Shown: positions 47,718-56,180, counted from the stretch's first letter. The stretch is DNA of 64,000 bases from Sorangium aterium (GCF_028368935.1 NZ_JAQNDK010000003.1:1302001-1366000), one strand, 5' to 3'. The notes: generated by a model from the letters alone, not told the origin. Made by a program: numbers and translations.

Positions 47718-50700
47718 GTGGTGAGAGAGCTCATCGACTTCGGCATCGAGCGCAGCCGCCACGAGCACTTCTTCGGTCGAGAGGACGTGCTCGCAGCCAT
47801 CGATCGCCACCTCGACGGCGCGGGGACGTCAGGCCGCTGGGTGCTCGTTACCGGCGGGCCCGGCATGGGCAAGAGCGCGCTCCTCTCGCGGTGGCTCGAC
47901 GTGGAAGAGCAGCGCGGTCGCAGGGCGCCGCACCACTTCCTCCGGCGCGACGTCATGGACTGGGATCGACCCGAGGCGGTCGCCCGCTCCCTCTCGGCGC
48001 AGATCGAGGCGCTCTACCCGGCGCAGAAGGACCCCGAGGCGCGGCCGGAGAGCCGGCTGATCGAGCTCCTGGCGAAGGTCTCCAAGCACGAGCTCGTCCC
48101 CCTTGGAGAGCGCCTGGTGCTCGTCGTGGACGGCCTCGACGAGGCGCGAAACGATGGCGTCGGGCAGAACCCGCTGCCGAGCTTCCTGCCATACGCGCTG
48201 CCGCCGCGTGTGCACGTACTCTGCGCGTCGCGCCCGCAGTACCCGCACCTCGGCTGGCTGGAGAGCCGCGGGAATGTGCGCCGCATCGACCTCGACGCAC
48301 CCGCGTGGGCGGGCTCGAACGAACAGGCCTGCCGCGCGTTCTGGAGCGATCAGGCGCCGCGGTTCACGCCGCGGCTCGGCCCGAGGCTTCTCGAGGAGGC
48401 TGTGGTACGGGCCGAGGGGAACCTGCTCTATGCGGTGAAGCTGCGGGAATGGCTGGAGGAACAGCCGATCGAGCAGAGGCGCGTGGAGCGCCTGCCTCGC
48501 GGGCTGAGCGGTTTTCTGGAGCAGATATGGCAGCAGCTACGGAGCTTGCCGCGTGAGCAGTTCAGGCTGGTCGCGAACGGGCTTGGGCTGATCTGCGCGG
48601 CGCGCGAGGCGCTGCCGCTCGAGGAGATCGAGGTGGCGGGGGGGTGGAACGACGTGGGAGACGGCGAGGACTTCCTTCGCGCCGCGCGGGCGCTCCTCCT
48701 GGAGGAGCCGGAGGCGTGGCGCGGCGCGCAGGCGTACCGGCCTTACCACGAGGCGTTTCGCGCGTTCGTCACAGAGAAGCTCGGGCCGACGCGCATGGCC
48801 GAGTTGCACCGGCGGCTGCTGGACACGGCGGCCCGGTGGCCTGTGGCAGAGGGGGAGCGCGAATTCCGGAGCGGGTATGCGGCGCGGCACGCGATCGCGC
48901 ATGCGCTCGCGGCGGGCGAGCGGGAGAAGGTGCGGCGGCTATGCCGGGATCTCGAGCTCCTCAAGGCACTGTACCGCGAGGATGGGCCTGCGGCGCTCGA
49001 GGATGCGCTGCGCATGGGCGCGCAGGAGCTTGGGGACGGTGAGATCGACCTGCTCTACCGGGCGGTGCGTGTCGAGTCGCACTGGCTCCGTGAGGCGCCG
49101 GAGGCGCTGCCGGCGCTGGTCTACAATCGGCTGCGGTCGGCCGGGTGGGAGGCGGAGCGAATCGCACGCACGCTGCGTTTTCCGCACGGCTTACCGAGGC
49201 TTCGGCTGCGGCATCCGGTACGGATGTGGACTGGAGAGGATCGCACGTTGGAGCGCCACTCCTCTGGGGTCAATGCTTGCGCGATCAGCCCCGATGGCCA
49301 GCGCATCGTCTCCGCCTCCAACGACAAGACGCTCAGGGTCTGGGACCTGGCGACCGGGCAGCTCCTCTCCACCCTGGAAGGCCACTCCGCTTCGGTACTT
49401 GCCTGCGCGATCAGCCCGGATGGCCAGTGCATCGTCTCCGCCTCCAGCGACGAGAAGCTCAAGATCTGGGACCTGGCGACCGGGCAGCTCCTCTCCACCC
49501 TGGAAGGCCACTCCGGTTGGGTCAAGGCCTGCGCGATCAGCCCGGATGGCCAGTGCATCGTCTCCGGCTCCTACGACAAGACGCTCAAGGTCTGGGACCT
49601 GGCGACCGGGCAGCTCCTCTCCACCCTCGAAGGTCACTCCGATGGGGTCATGGCCTTCGCAATCAGCCCGGATGGCCAGCGCATCGTCTCCGCCTCCAGC
49701 GACAAGACGCTCAAGATCTGGGACCTGGCGACCGGGCAGCTCCTCTCCACCCTCGAAGGCCACTCCTGGCACGTCACTGCCTGCGCGATCAGCCCGGATA
49801 GCCAGCGCATCGTCTCCGCCTCCTACGACAAGATGCTCAGGGTCTGGGACCTGGCGACCGGGCAGCTCCTCTCCACCCTCGAAGGCCACTCCGAAGAGGT
49901 CACTGCCTGCACAATCAGCCCGGATGGCCAGCGCATCGTCTCCGCCTCCGAGGACAGGACGCTCAAGGTATGGGACCTGGAGACCGGGCAGCTCCTATCC
50001 AACCTCGAAGGCCACTCCGCTTCGGTCGCTGCCTGCACAATCAGCCCGGATGGTCAGCGCATCGTCTCTGCCTCCGGCGACAGAACGATCAAGGTATGGG
50101 ACCTGGAGACCGGGCAGCTCCTCTCCACCCTCGAAGGCCACTCCAGTTGGGTCAATGCCTGCACGATCAGCCCGGATGGCCAGCGAGTCGTCTCCGCCTC
50201 CGGCGACAGAACGCTCAAGGTATGGGATCTGGCGACCGGACAGCTCCCCTCCACCCTCGAAGGCCACTCCGCTTCGGTACTTGCCTGCGCGATCAGCCCG
50301 GATGGCCAGCGCATCGTCTCCGCCTCCGACGACAGGACGCTCAAGGTATGGGATCTGGCGACCGGGCAGCTCCTCTCCACCCTCGAAGGCCACTCCGAAG
50401 AGGTCACTGCCTGCGCGATCAGCCCGGATGGCCAGCGCATCGTCTCCGCCTCCAGCGACGAGACGCTCAGGGTCTGGGACCTGGCGACCGGGCAGCTCCT
50501 CTCCACCCTCGAAGGCCACTCCGCTTCGGTCACTGCCTGTGCGATCAGCCCGGATGGCCAGCGCATCGTCTCCGCCTCCTACGACGAGACGCTCAGGGTC
50601 TGGGACCTGGAGACCGGGCAGCTCCTCTCCACCCTCGAAGGCCACTCCGATTCGGTCTATGCCTGCACAATCAGCCCGGATGGCCAGCGCATCGTCTCCG

Positions 50701-51725
50701 CCTCCAGCGACGGGACGCCCCAGGTCTGGGACCTGGCGACCGGGCAGCTCCTCGCCACCATCGAAGGCCACTCCGATTCGGTCTATGCCTGCACAATCAG
50801 CCCGGATGGCCAGCGCATCGTCTCCGCCTCCAGCGACGGGACGCTCAAGGTCTGGAACCTGGCGACCGGGCAGCTCTTCTTCACCCTCGAAGGCCATTCC
50901 GAAGAGGTCACTGCCTGCGTGATCAGCCCGGATGGCCAGCGCATCGTCTCCGCCTCCAGCGACAAGACGCTCAAGGTCTGGGGCCTGGCGACCGGGCGGC
51001 TCCTCGCCACCCTCGAAGGCCACTCCGCTTCGGTCACGGCCTGCACGATCAGCCCGGATGGTCAGCGCATCGTCTCCGCCTCTAGAGACAAGACGCTCAG
51101 GGTCTGGGAGATGTCGACAGGGGAATGCCTGGACACAGTGTACGGAACCAGCTTGTTCGTCAGCATGGCTGTATCACAACAGTTTCTTTGCGCAGGCGAC
51201 GCAAACGGCAACCTCTGGCATCTCTATTTCACGGCCCCGGCACCGCTTGCGAAAGTTTTCCCGCTGAAGAAAGCCATCCGCCTCTTCTTCAGCTACTCCC
51301 ACAGGGACGAGGCTCTCCGCGACGAGCTGGAGACCCATCTCGCCCTTCTCAAACGCGAGGGCCTCCTCCAGAGCTGGCATGACCGACGCATCGGCGCCGG
51401 CGAGGAGTGGGCTGGCCAGATCGACAAGAACCTCAACGAGGCCGAGGTGATTCTCCTCCTCGTCAGCGCCGACTTCATAGCCTCGGATTACTGCTTCGAC
51501 CATGAGATGACGCGCGCCCTGGAGCGCCACGACGCCGGCCAGGCCTGCGTCATCCCGGTCCTCCTCCGAAAGACCGACTGGCACAGCGCGCCGTTCGCCA
51601 AGCTCCAGGCGCTCCCGAAGGATACCAGGCCGGTCACCCTCTGGCAGGACCGCGATGAAGCGTGGCACGACGTGGCCCTCGGCATCCGGCGCGCAATCGA
51701 GGCGCTCCGAGGGCGCTCGGAGTGA
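47718..51725 (+). CDS. STAND NTPase with 15 near-identical WD40 repeats and C-terminal TIR
   Basis: This is a 1335-residue protein from a GTG start. The NTPase begins almost at the N-terminus: FFGRED, Walker A GGPGMGKS (46-53), Walker B VVDGLDEA (136-143), LCASRP as sensor 1, then a helical/winged region to about 500. Fifteen 42-residue WD40 repeats fill 511-1140 (DNA 49248-51137, 126-bp period). The TIR domain (about 1187-1330) starts [12 protein letters not shown] and has the putative catalytic Glu1263 in YCFDHEM. No N-terminal effector is present, so TIR must be the output, presumably NAD+ cleavage after target binding opens the NTPase. The TIR is very close to that of the receptor at 38827. 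Anti-phage role is inference from architecture. Confidence 0.88.
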   Translation: MVRELIDFGIERSRHEHFFGREDVLAAIDRHLDGAGTSGRWVLVTGGPGMGKSALLSRWLDVEEQRGRRAPHHFLRRDVMDWDRPEAVARSLSAQIEALYPAQKDPEARPESRLIELLAKVSKHELVPLGERLVLVVDGLDEARNDGVGQNPLPSFLPYALPPRVHVLCASRPQYPHLGWLESRGNVRRIDLDAPAWAGSNEQACRAFWSDQAPRFTPRLGPRLLEEAVVRAEGNLLYAVKLREWLEEQPIEQRRVERLPRGLSGFLEQIWQQLRSLPREQFRLVANGLGLICAAREALPLEEIEVAGGWNDVGDGEDFLRAARALLLEEPEAWRGAQAYRPYHEAFRAFVTEKLGPTRMAELHRRLLDTAARWPVAEGEREFRSGYAARHAIAHALAAGEREKVRRLCRDLELLKALYREDGPAALEDALRMGAQELGDGEIDLLYRAVRVESHWLREAPEALPALVYNRLRSAGWEAERIARTLRFPHGLPRLRLRHPVRMWTGEDRTLERHSSGVNACAISPDGQRIVSASNDKTLRVWDLATGQLLSTLEGHSASVLACAISPDGQCIVSASSDEKLKIWDLATGQLLSTLEGHSGWVKACAISPDGQCIVSGSYDKTLKVWDLATGQLLSTLEGHSDGVMAFAISPDGQRIVSASSDKTLKIWDLATGQLLSTLEGHSWHVTACAISPDSQRIVSASYDKMLRVWDLATGQLLSTLEGHSEEVTACTISPDGQRIVSASEDRTLKVWDLETGQLLSNLEGHSASVAACTISPDGQRIVSASGDRTIKVWDLETGQLLSTLEGHSSWVNACTISPDGQRVVSASGDRTLKVWDLATGQLPSTLEGHSASVLACAISPDGQRIVSASDDRTLKVWDLATGQLLSTLEGHSEEVTACAISPDGQRIVSASSDETLRVWDLATGQLLSTLEGHSASVTACAISPDGQRIVSASYDETLRVWDLETGQLLSTLEGHSDSVYACTISPDGQRIVSASSDGTPQVWDLATGQLLATIEGHSDSVYACTISPDGQRIVSASSDGTLKVWNLATGQLFFTLEGHSEEVTACVISPDGQRIVSASSDKTLKVWGLATGRLLATLEGHSASVTACTISPDGQRIVSASRDKTLRVWEMSTGECLDTVYGTSLFVSMAVSQQFLCAGDANGNLWHLYFTAPAPLAKVFPLKKAIRLFFSYSHRDEALRDELETHLALLKREGLLQSWHDRRIGAGEEWAGQIDKNLNEAEVILLLVSADFIASDYCFDHEMTRALERHDAGQACVIPVLLRKTDWHSAPFAKLQALPKDTRPVTLWQDRDEAWHDVALGIRRAIEALRGRSE
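49248..51137 (+). repeat. 126-bp tandem array encoding 15 WD40 repeats
   Basis: Fifteen in-frame 126-bp units in tandem, differing at few sites. Amino acid changes concentrate at unit positions 6, 7, 9, 25, 27 and 30, while LEGHS, ISPDGQRIVSAS and VWDLATGQLLST stay fixed. Units 6-7, 10-11 and 14-15 carry the same SEEV-SASV pair, a higher-order period of four units. Confidence 0.95.
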
Positions 51726-52107
51726 CTCCCCCGGCCAGGTCCCCGGCGGCACATCCCTGGCCATATCCTGACATGGTGAGCCGCCCGCCGACCGGTAATG
51801 CTCAACTTTGAGCCCGAGTGCTCAAATTAGCCTGATTCGCGTGGCGAACGTCGATCTCGGTCCATAGCGTTCGGCGCAAAGAAGTGCAGCCCGCGGGTGT
51901 TCCAGCACCCCGGGCTGTGTGGCCGAAGGCCTGCCAGGAACACAAGAAGGCAGGCTTCCAGATGACTCAAGAGGACGTCGACCGCATCGTTGCGGAGCAC
52001 GGGTTCGAGCCCGTGAGGCTCCCCGAGCCCGAAAAGGGGCGATCGTTGTTCACGCTCCGCCAAGCGGGCGAAGCATGTTCAACGGCTCGGGCAGCTTCGG
52101 CATCTTC
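51726..52107. other. Region between the STAND gene and the IS630 copy
   Basis: 382 bp. It contains CCATATCCTGACATG (51761-51775), part of a short repeat also found at 54211, the left end of the putative element at 51794, and a frame from ATG 51962 (55 codons, MTQEDVDRIVAEHGFEPVRLPEPEKG split) that runs into the IS. That frame has plausible composition and may be a gene cut by the IS insertion at 52108. Confidence 0.4.
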
Positions 52108-52129
52108 TAGTGCCGCCCCGCAGTTTTGA
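51962..52129 (+). pseudogene. Possible small gene truncated by the IS630 insertion
   Basis: From ATG 51962 the frame reads MTQEDVDRIVAEHGFEPV then RLPEPEKGRSLFTLRQAG and crosses the left end of the IS at 52108, stopping 20 bp inside it. The first 35 residues look like a natural helical protein; the rest is not gene-like. No family recognised. It could be a chance frame. Confidence 0.25.
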
Positions 52130-53314
52130 CGATCCGTTTCGCCCGGCTCGTGCGTCTGGGCAGGCGTGAGCGAAGAACGAAAGCAGCCGCGGGCCCGGTT
52201 CAGGGGGCTCCAGCTCAGCCAGGAAGACCAGCGAGTACTGCGCCGACGCGAGCGGGAGGGCCCCCTGGGCATGCTCGTCGCGCGGCGGATTCAGGCCCTA
52301 CGTTTGCTCGACAAGGGCTGGACGATCACGCAGGCGGCGGAGGCGACGGGAACCTACCGCCGCGAGGTGCGGCGTGTAGCCAACCGTTTTCTGGAGGGCG
52401 GCGTCGAGCATGCGCTGAGCGAGGAGCCCCGGCGGCGCCGCTCCAAGCTTCTCGACAGCGCGCAGACCGCCGCGCTCATCGCGATGGTGTGCGGTCCGCC
52501 ACCCGAGGGGCGTGCGCGATGGACCATCGCCCTGATCGCCGATGAAGCCGCACGGCGAAAGGTCGTTCGCTCGGTCAGCCAGGAGACCATACGAAGAACC
52601 CTCGCCGACCAGGACATCAAGCCCTGGCGGGAAAAAAATGTGGTGCGTTCCGAAGATCGACACGCCGTTCGTCGAGCGGATGAAGGACGTGCTGGAGCTA
52701 TACGCCCGGCCCCACGACCCGAGCGAACCGGTCGTAGCGCTCGATGAGCGCCCCGTCGTCCTGCACGACAGCGCAAGGCCCGACAGGCCGATGCGCCGAG
52801 GGAAGCCACGGCGCATCGACTACGAGTACGTCCGTCGGGGAACGGCCAACATCTTCTGCATCGTGGAGCCGAAGACCGGGCGCCATCTCACCCACGCGAC
52901 CGAGGATCGGACGCGTCCTTCCTTCGCGCTCGCCGCCGAGCGCATCGCCCGCGCCTACCCGCGGGCGAGTCGGATTCACCTGGTGCTCGACAACCTCAAT
53001 ACTCACACCCCTGCATCGCTCATCAAGGCCTTCGGGGCCGAGCGGGGCCACGCGCTTGCCTCGCGTTTCGAGTTTCACCACACGCCGAAGCACGCGAGCT
53101 GGCTGAACGCCGCGGAGATCGAAGCCAGCCTCGTGTCCAGGGAGTGCCTCGGCCGTAACCGCATCCCGACGCTCAAGGAACTCCGGGCTCGCGTCCAGCA
53201 ATGGAATGCAGCTGCGGACCGAGGCCGCCGCAGGATCAACTGGAAGTTCACCGTCCGCGACGCCGAGCGAATTTTCGGATCCGACTGGTTCAACAGAATC
53301 GTGTCAGAGCACTA
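52108..53314 (+). mobile_element. IS630-family insertion sequence
   Basis: A 1.2-kb element with a DDE transposase in two frames. Both ends show TA followed inward by GTGC (TAGTGC at 52108; GCACTA ending 53314), consistent with the TA target duplication of IS630/Tc1-mariner elements. Inner terminal sequences match imperfectly over about 26 bp (15 of 26 by eye). The stop codon TAG of the transposase overlaps the right TA. Confidence 0.75.
52166..52636 (+). CDS. IS630 transposase, first frame (helix-turn-helix part)
   Basis: This is the N-terminal part of the transposase from a GTG at 52166, about 157 residues up to the A-run. It has two helix-turn-helix units: LLDKGWTITQAAEATGTYRREVRRVANRF and, after a linker, a winged segment WTIALIADEAARRKVVRSVSQETIRRTLADQDIKPWREK. 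These bind the terminal repeats. The same frame stays open to 52747 but stops looking like transposase after KPWREK. The shift to the second frame occurs at seven A residues (52632-52638). Confidence 0.8.
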
Positions 53315-53315
53315 G
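52638..53315 (+). CDS. IS630 transposase, second frame (DDE catalytic part)
   Basis: This is the catalytic part, in the +1 frame relative to the first. It reads MWCVPKIDTPFVERMKDVLELYARPHDP and then carries the three acidic residues: Asp in VVALDERPVVLHD, Asp in HLVLDNLNTHTP and Glu in WLNAAEIEASL. It ends at the right end of the element. Joining needs skipping one A, or adding two, at the A7 run: REK then MWCVP is the expected continuous sequence. Either programmed slippage or a plain inactivating frameshift could explain it. Confidence 0.8.
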   Translation: MWCVPKIDTPFVERMKDVLELYARPHDPSEPVVALDERPVVLHDSARPDRPMRRGKPRRIDYEYVRRGTANIFCIVEPKTGRHLTHATEDRTRPSFALAAERIARAYPRASRIHLVLDNLNTHTPASLIKAFGAERGHALASRFEFHHTPKHASWLNAAEIEASLVSRECLGRNRIPTLKELRARVQQWNAAADRGRRRINWKFTVRDAERIFGSDWFNRIVSEH

Positions 53316-53329
53316 CCGGGCAAGTCGCT

Positions 53330-53360
53330 GCGCCAGCGGCGGGCACCCCGCCGCTGGCGC
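53330..53360. terminator. Strong 14-bp perfect hairpin next to the IS
   Basis: GCGCCAGCGGCGGG-cac-CCCGCCGCTGGCGC, followed on the plus strand by TTTCCCC. This is the most stable simple hairpin noticed in the window. It would stop plus-strand transcription coming out of the IS; the short T-run is weak for an intrinsic terminator. Confidence 0.6.
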
Positions 53361-53509
53361 TTTCCCCGCCGCCATCCTCGGCCATCTGCGCCAGGATGGC
53401 GTCTTCGTTTCGTGTCTCGCCGGGCGCGCGCCCCCGGCGGATGGGTGGCAGAGCGTCAAGGCGGCGGGTCGTGGTGGCAGACGGGGCGTTAGGTGAGCTT
53501 CTCGGGGCC

Positions 53510-53938
53510 TTACGTCTTGTCGTCCCACCCGGTCACAACGCCGTTGTCGAGTGTGACCCTGAGCGCGTACCGGTTGATGCCCGTCTGGCCGTACTTGTAG
53601 ACGTGCTTCGTTTTGGTCTTAAGGACCTTCTCGTCGATGTCCTCCGGCGACCCCTTCGAATGCGTCAGCATTTCCGCGGTCATGCCGACCCACAACTCGC
53701 CACGGTGGATGCGTGCAGCCAAGTCAGGGCCAAAGCGTCCACAGAGATGGTTCCACCGCTGCTGCTCCATCGCAGCTTTTTCCGCTGCGCGACGGGCCGC
53801 TTCGGCGATCGCAGCCTCTTGCTCTGCGCGGCGTGTAGCTTCCGCAGCACGCAGCGCGGCGCGTTGCTTCACCTTCCCAAGGATGAACCCGAAAGCTAAG
53901 AGGGCGACGACACCGAATATCCCGTACGGAAAGTCCAT
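53510..53938 (-). CDS. Small membrane-anchored protein of unknown function
   Basis: This is a 142-residue protein. An N-terminal hydrophobic helix (MDFPYGIFGVVALLAFGFILG) is followed by a long Ala/Glu/Arg coiled coil (about 24-60, ALRAAEATRRAEQEAA). The C-terminal domain of about 80 residues has YKYGQTGINRYALRVTLDNGVVTGWDDK at the end. That ending resembles small beta domains of the SmpA/BamE-like or DUF2845-like kind (short lipoproteins with a VxLxNGxVxxW ending), but here the anchor is a helix. Codon use is less GC-extreme than the neighbours, fitting a transferred gene. It lies within the putative 2.4-kb element. Confidence 0.65.
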   Translation of the reverse strand: MDFPYGIFGVVALLAFGFILGKVKQRAALRAAEATRRAEQEAAIAEAARRAAEKAAMEQQRWNHLCGRFGPDLAARIHRGELWVGMTAEMLTHSKGSPEDIDEKVLKTKTKHVYKYGQTGINRYALRVTLDNGVVTGWDDKT

Positions 53939-54002
53939 CGGCCCATGACGATATCGTCGGGCGTCCCGACGAGCAATCCGGAGCCTGTGCCATCTACGGG
54001 GC

Positions 54003-54185
54003 GCCGCATCGCTAGCCGAGGATGCAGCTCGCATCGCGCCGCCGATCGACCCGGCGGCGCACTTTGCGCACATCGACCGGCTAAAGCCGGACAGGTGGGA
54101 TATAACAAACGAGCGGGCGCTTCGGCTGTGGCTCATGCACCGGATCGACCGTCAAGGCGACCCGGGGCTCATTGCTCAAAATTGA
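54003..54185 (+). pseudogene. Possible 3' remnant of a coding gene
   Basis: One plus-strand frame ending in TGA 54183-54185 reads HIDRLKPDRWDITNERALRLW then LMHRIDRQGDPGLIAQN, a natural-looking protein end with lower GC than the surroundings. No start codon fits and upstream residues look random. Its stop lies inside the right end of the putative element. Family unknown. Confidence 0.25.
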
Positions 54186-54194
54186 GCACTACCC

Positions 54195-54303
54195 GCCGAC
54201 CAGCCGCCGCCCATATCGCGACATGCCCGCATGCCCCGCTGGCCAGCCCCCGGCGATGTCCCGACATTCTCGCCCGCCCTGCCGACCAGCCCTAGGCCAT
54301 ATC
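54195..54303. repeat. Short repeat GCCGACCAGCC-n5-CCATATC, interrupted by the mobile element
   Basis: Copies begin at 54195 and 54281 (period 86). A third CCATATC-n2-GACATG is at 51761, left of the 2.4-kb element, with GCCGACC before the element. If the element and one copy of its 8-bp duplication are removed, the pieces join into one run of three units. The function of the repeat is unknown. Confidence 0.5.
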
Positions 54304-54329
54304 TCGTCCCCCGCCGCCCTCGCTCCCCC

Positions 54330-56084
54330 TCACCGGTACGGCCCGCCCCGCCCCTCCCCCCGCATCTGCCGCGCGAGCGCCAGCATGGGCCGCAGGACCT
54401 CCCGCGCCGCCGCCGGATCCGCGAGCGGCGCCCCGATCACCACCGCGATCGCGCCCGGCGCCACCGCGACCCCCTCCTCCGCCTCCGCAACGCCCCCGAC
54501 GCGCGCCGCCTGCTCCAGGATCGCCGCTGCGATCGCCTGCTCCGCAGCGTTCCTCGGCCTGGCCGCGCCCTCGATCGGCGGATCCAGCCGCAACGAGACC
54601 CGTGTCCTCGCCGGAACGGCCCCCTTGAACAGCGTCTCCAGCTCGAAACGCGCCCCTTCGAGCGTCCCCGAGAGCCGCATCGAACCGACCCGGAGCGCCC
54701 CGTCGCTCTCCTCCGCGAAGCGGCGCCACGCGGGCAGCCACGCCGCCATCGCCGCCGGCGGCGGCAGCGCCGCGCCGGCCTCCGCGAGCGCCTGCGCGAG
54801 CGCGTTGACCTGCGCCAGGAACGCGTCGAGCGCCTGCTCGTCCGACGCCTCCGCGGCGCTCCACACCCACGCCTCCCTGTCGTCCACGTCGGCCCGATGG
54901 AAAACACGCAGCGCGCGCCGGAGCGCAGGCCCGAGCGCGGCCAGCACCTGCGCCTCCTCCCGTCCGACCAACCGGAAGCGCCGATCGAACCCCTCCTCCC
55001 CCGTCTCCAGCCCATCGAGCTCCAGCACGCGCCGCCACTGGACGTCGAGGCGCAACCCCCAGGGCTCCGCGAACCGCACCGTCGCGCCAAGGCCGGGCCT
55101 CAATCCCTTCACGGCAGAGGTCACCTCGACGGTGCAGCCCGCGCGCACGCCGCGGAGCCGCAGCCCCCGCTCCAGCGAGAGCCCCACCCGCTTCCCCGCG
55201 CGCGCCCAGACCGCGCGCCAGCGATCCGCGCCGACCCGGGGCCGCTTGCCATCGCGCCCGGTCCGCGGCTCGAACAAGCCGACGATCACCGGCACGCGGT
55301 GTCGCACCAGCTCCCCGCCCGCCAGGTGCTCGATCGTCACCTCCAGCGCGTACTCCAGGGCGACCTCGCGGAGGCTGAAGGACGGCGCGAGATCGCTCGG
55401 CAAGGAGATGCGGAAAGGCACCTCCGTTCCCTCGGCGATGCCTGTGACATCTTGAAAGAACACGTTCGGGCAGCTCTCGTACGAACCGCTGCGCGCGTTC
55501 ACCTGCTCCACCCCGTTGCCGACCAGCGCGACGCGGAGCCCGAAGGGGTAGCGCCCCGGGAGACCACCGAAGGCGACGGCCCCGGTCAGGATCGCGCCCG
55601 GGGTGAGGGTCCGGCCCGGCAGCGACACCTCGACGAAGGCGCCGCGCCCGCGGTGGCTCGCGTCGATGAACGGCTCGTCTTCCGGCCGCTGCGCAGACCT
55701 GGGCCGGACGAGGACCTCCCGGCTCTCCCGGGCGTCGAGCCACCACGGAATGGAGACGTGCGCGCGGACCTCGCACCGGCACGCCTGGAAGGCGCCGGCG
55801 AACGTCGGCGGGAGATCACCAGGCAGCGCGAACGAGACCCTGTAGCGGTGAATCCCCTCGCCGAGCCACCCCTCCCCGGCCACCTCCTCGCTGAGGAGGA
55901 GCAGGTCGCGGACCTCGAAGGTCCCCTCGCCCGGAACCAGCTGCTCGTGCGTGTGCCGCAGGGCCACACGCACGAACTTGATGGGCGTCTCCGCAGCGCT
56001 TTCCAGCGAGAGCCCGACGTCGAACATCTCGCCCGGATGCACGACCCTGGGGAGGCGCAGCGTGATGAAAGGGCGGCTCCTCAT
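54330..56084 (-). CDS. Arrestin-fold / Spo0M-like protein
   Basis: This is a 584-residue, strand-rich protein. The first ~300 residues fit two arrestin-like beta-sandwich domains: ITLRLPRVVHPGEMFDVGLSLESAAETPIKFVRVALRHTHEQL, then VSFALPGDLPPTFAGAFQACRCEVRAHVSIPWW, and in the second AFVEVSLPGRTLTPGAILTGAVAF and PFRISLPSDLAPSFSLREVALEYALEVTIEH. The remaining C-terminal half is mixed and unassigned. No signal or membrane segment, so probably cytoplasmic. In bacteria such proteins (for example Spo0M) act as scaffolds or sporulation regulators; the role here is not known. Confidence 0.7.
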   Translation of the reverse strand: MRSRPFITLRLPRVVHPGEMFDVGLSLESAAETPIKFVRVALRHTHEQLVPGEGTFEVRDLLLLSEEVAGEGWLGEGIHRYRVSFALPGDLPPTFAGAFQACRCEVRAHVSIPWWLDARESREVLVRPRSAQRPEDEPFIDASHRGRGAFVEVSLPGRTLTPGAILTGAVAFGGLPGRYPFGLRVALVGNGVEQVNARSGSYESCPNVFFQDVTGIAEGTEVPFRISLPSDLAPSFSLREVALEYALEVTIEHLAGGELVRHRVPVIVGLFEPRTGRDGKRPRVGADRWRAVWARAGKRVGLSLERGLRLRGVRAGCTVEVTSAVKGLRPGLGATVRFAEPWGLRLDVQWRRVLELDGLETGEEGFDRRFRLVGREEAQVLAALGPALRRALRVFHRADVDDREAWVWSAAEASDEQALDAFLAQVNALAQALAEAGAALPPPAAMAAWLPAWRRFAEESDGALRVGSMRLSGTLEGARFELETLFKGAVPARTRVSLRLDPPIEGAARPRNAAEQAIAAAILEQAARVGGVAEAEEGVAVAPGAIAVVIGAPLADPAAAREVLRPMLALARQMRGEGRGGPYR

Positions 56085-56180
56085 CGCCGCCTCCCAGTGT
56101 AAACGACCTGGCCGACAGCCCTCCGGCGGGGCGTCGCACCGCCCGCTCGTTCGCTGTCGGGAGGTCGCGCCGCCCGCTCG

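Larger units (their letters stand above)
51794..54193. mobile_element. Putative 2.4-kb element with inverted ends and 8-bp target duplication
   Basis: The left end GGTAATGCTCAACTTTGAGC (51794-51813) and the right end (54174-54193, complement GGTAGTGCTCAATTTTGAGC) match at 18 of 20 positions. Both are flanked directly by CGCCGACC (51786-51793 and 54194-54201), a perfect 8-bp repeat as left by transposition. The interior holds short frames, an IS630-family insertion and a small membrane-protein gene, but no transposase of its own that I can see. It is therefore a decayed or non-autonomous element. An 8-bp duplication occurs in IS66- and some IS21-type elements; the family is not determined. Confidence 0.55.

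Noticed and set aside
49248-51137. 126-bp repeats considered as non-coding satellite or CRISPR
   Set aside because: The period keeps the reading frame and each unit translates to a full WD40 repeat.
53201-53899. Plus-strand open frame opposite the small membrane protein
   Set aside because: It overlaps the IS end and has antisense-like composition; the minus-strand frame has a clear anchor, coiled coil and folded end.
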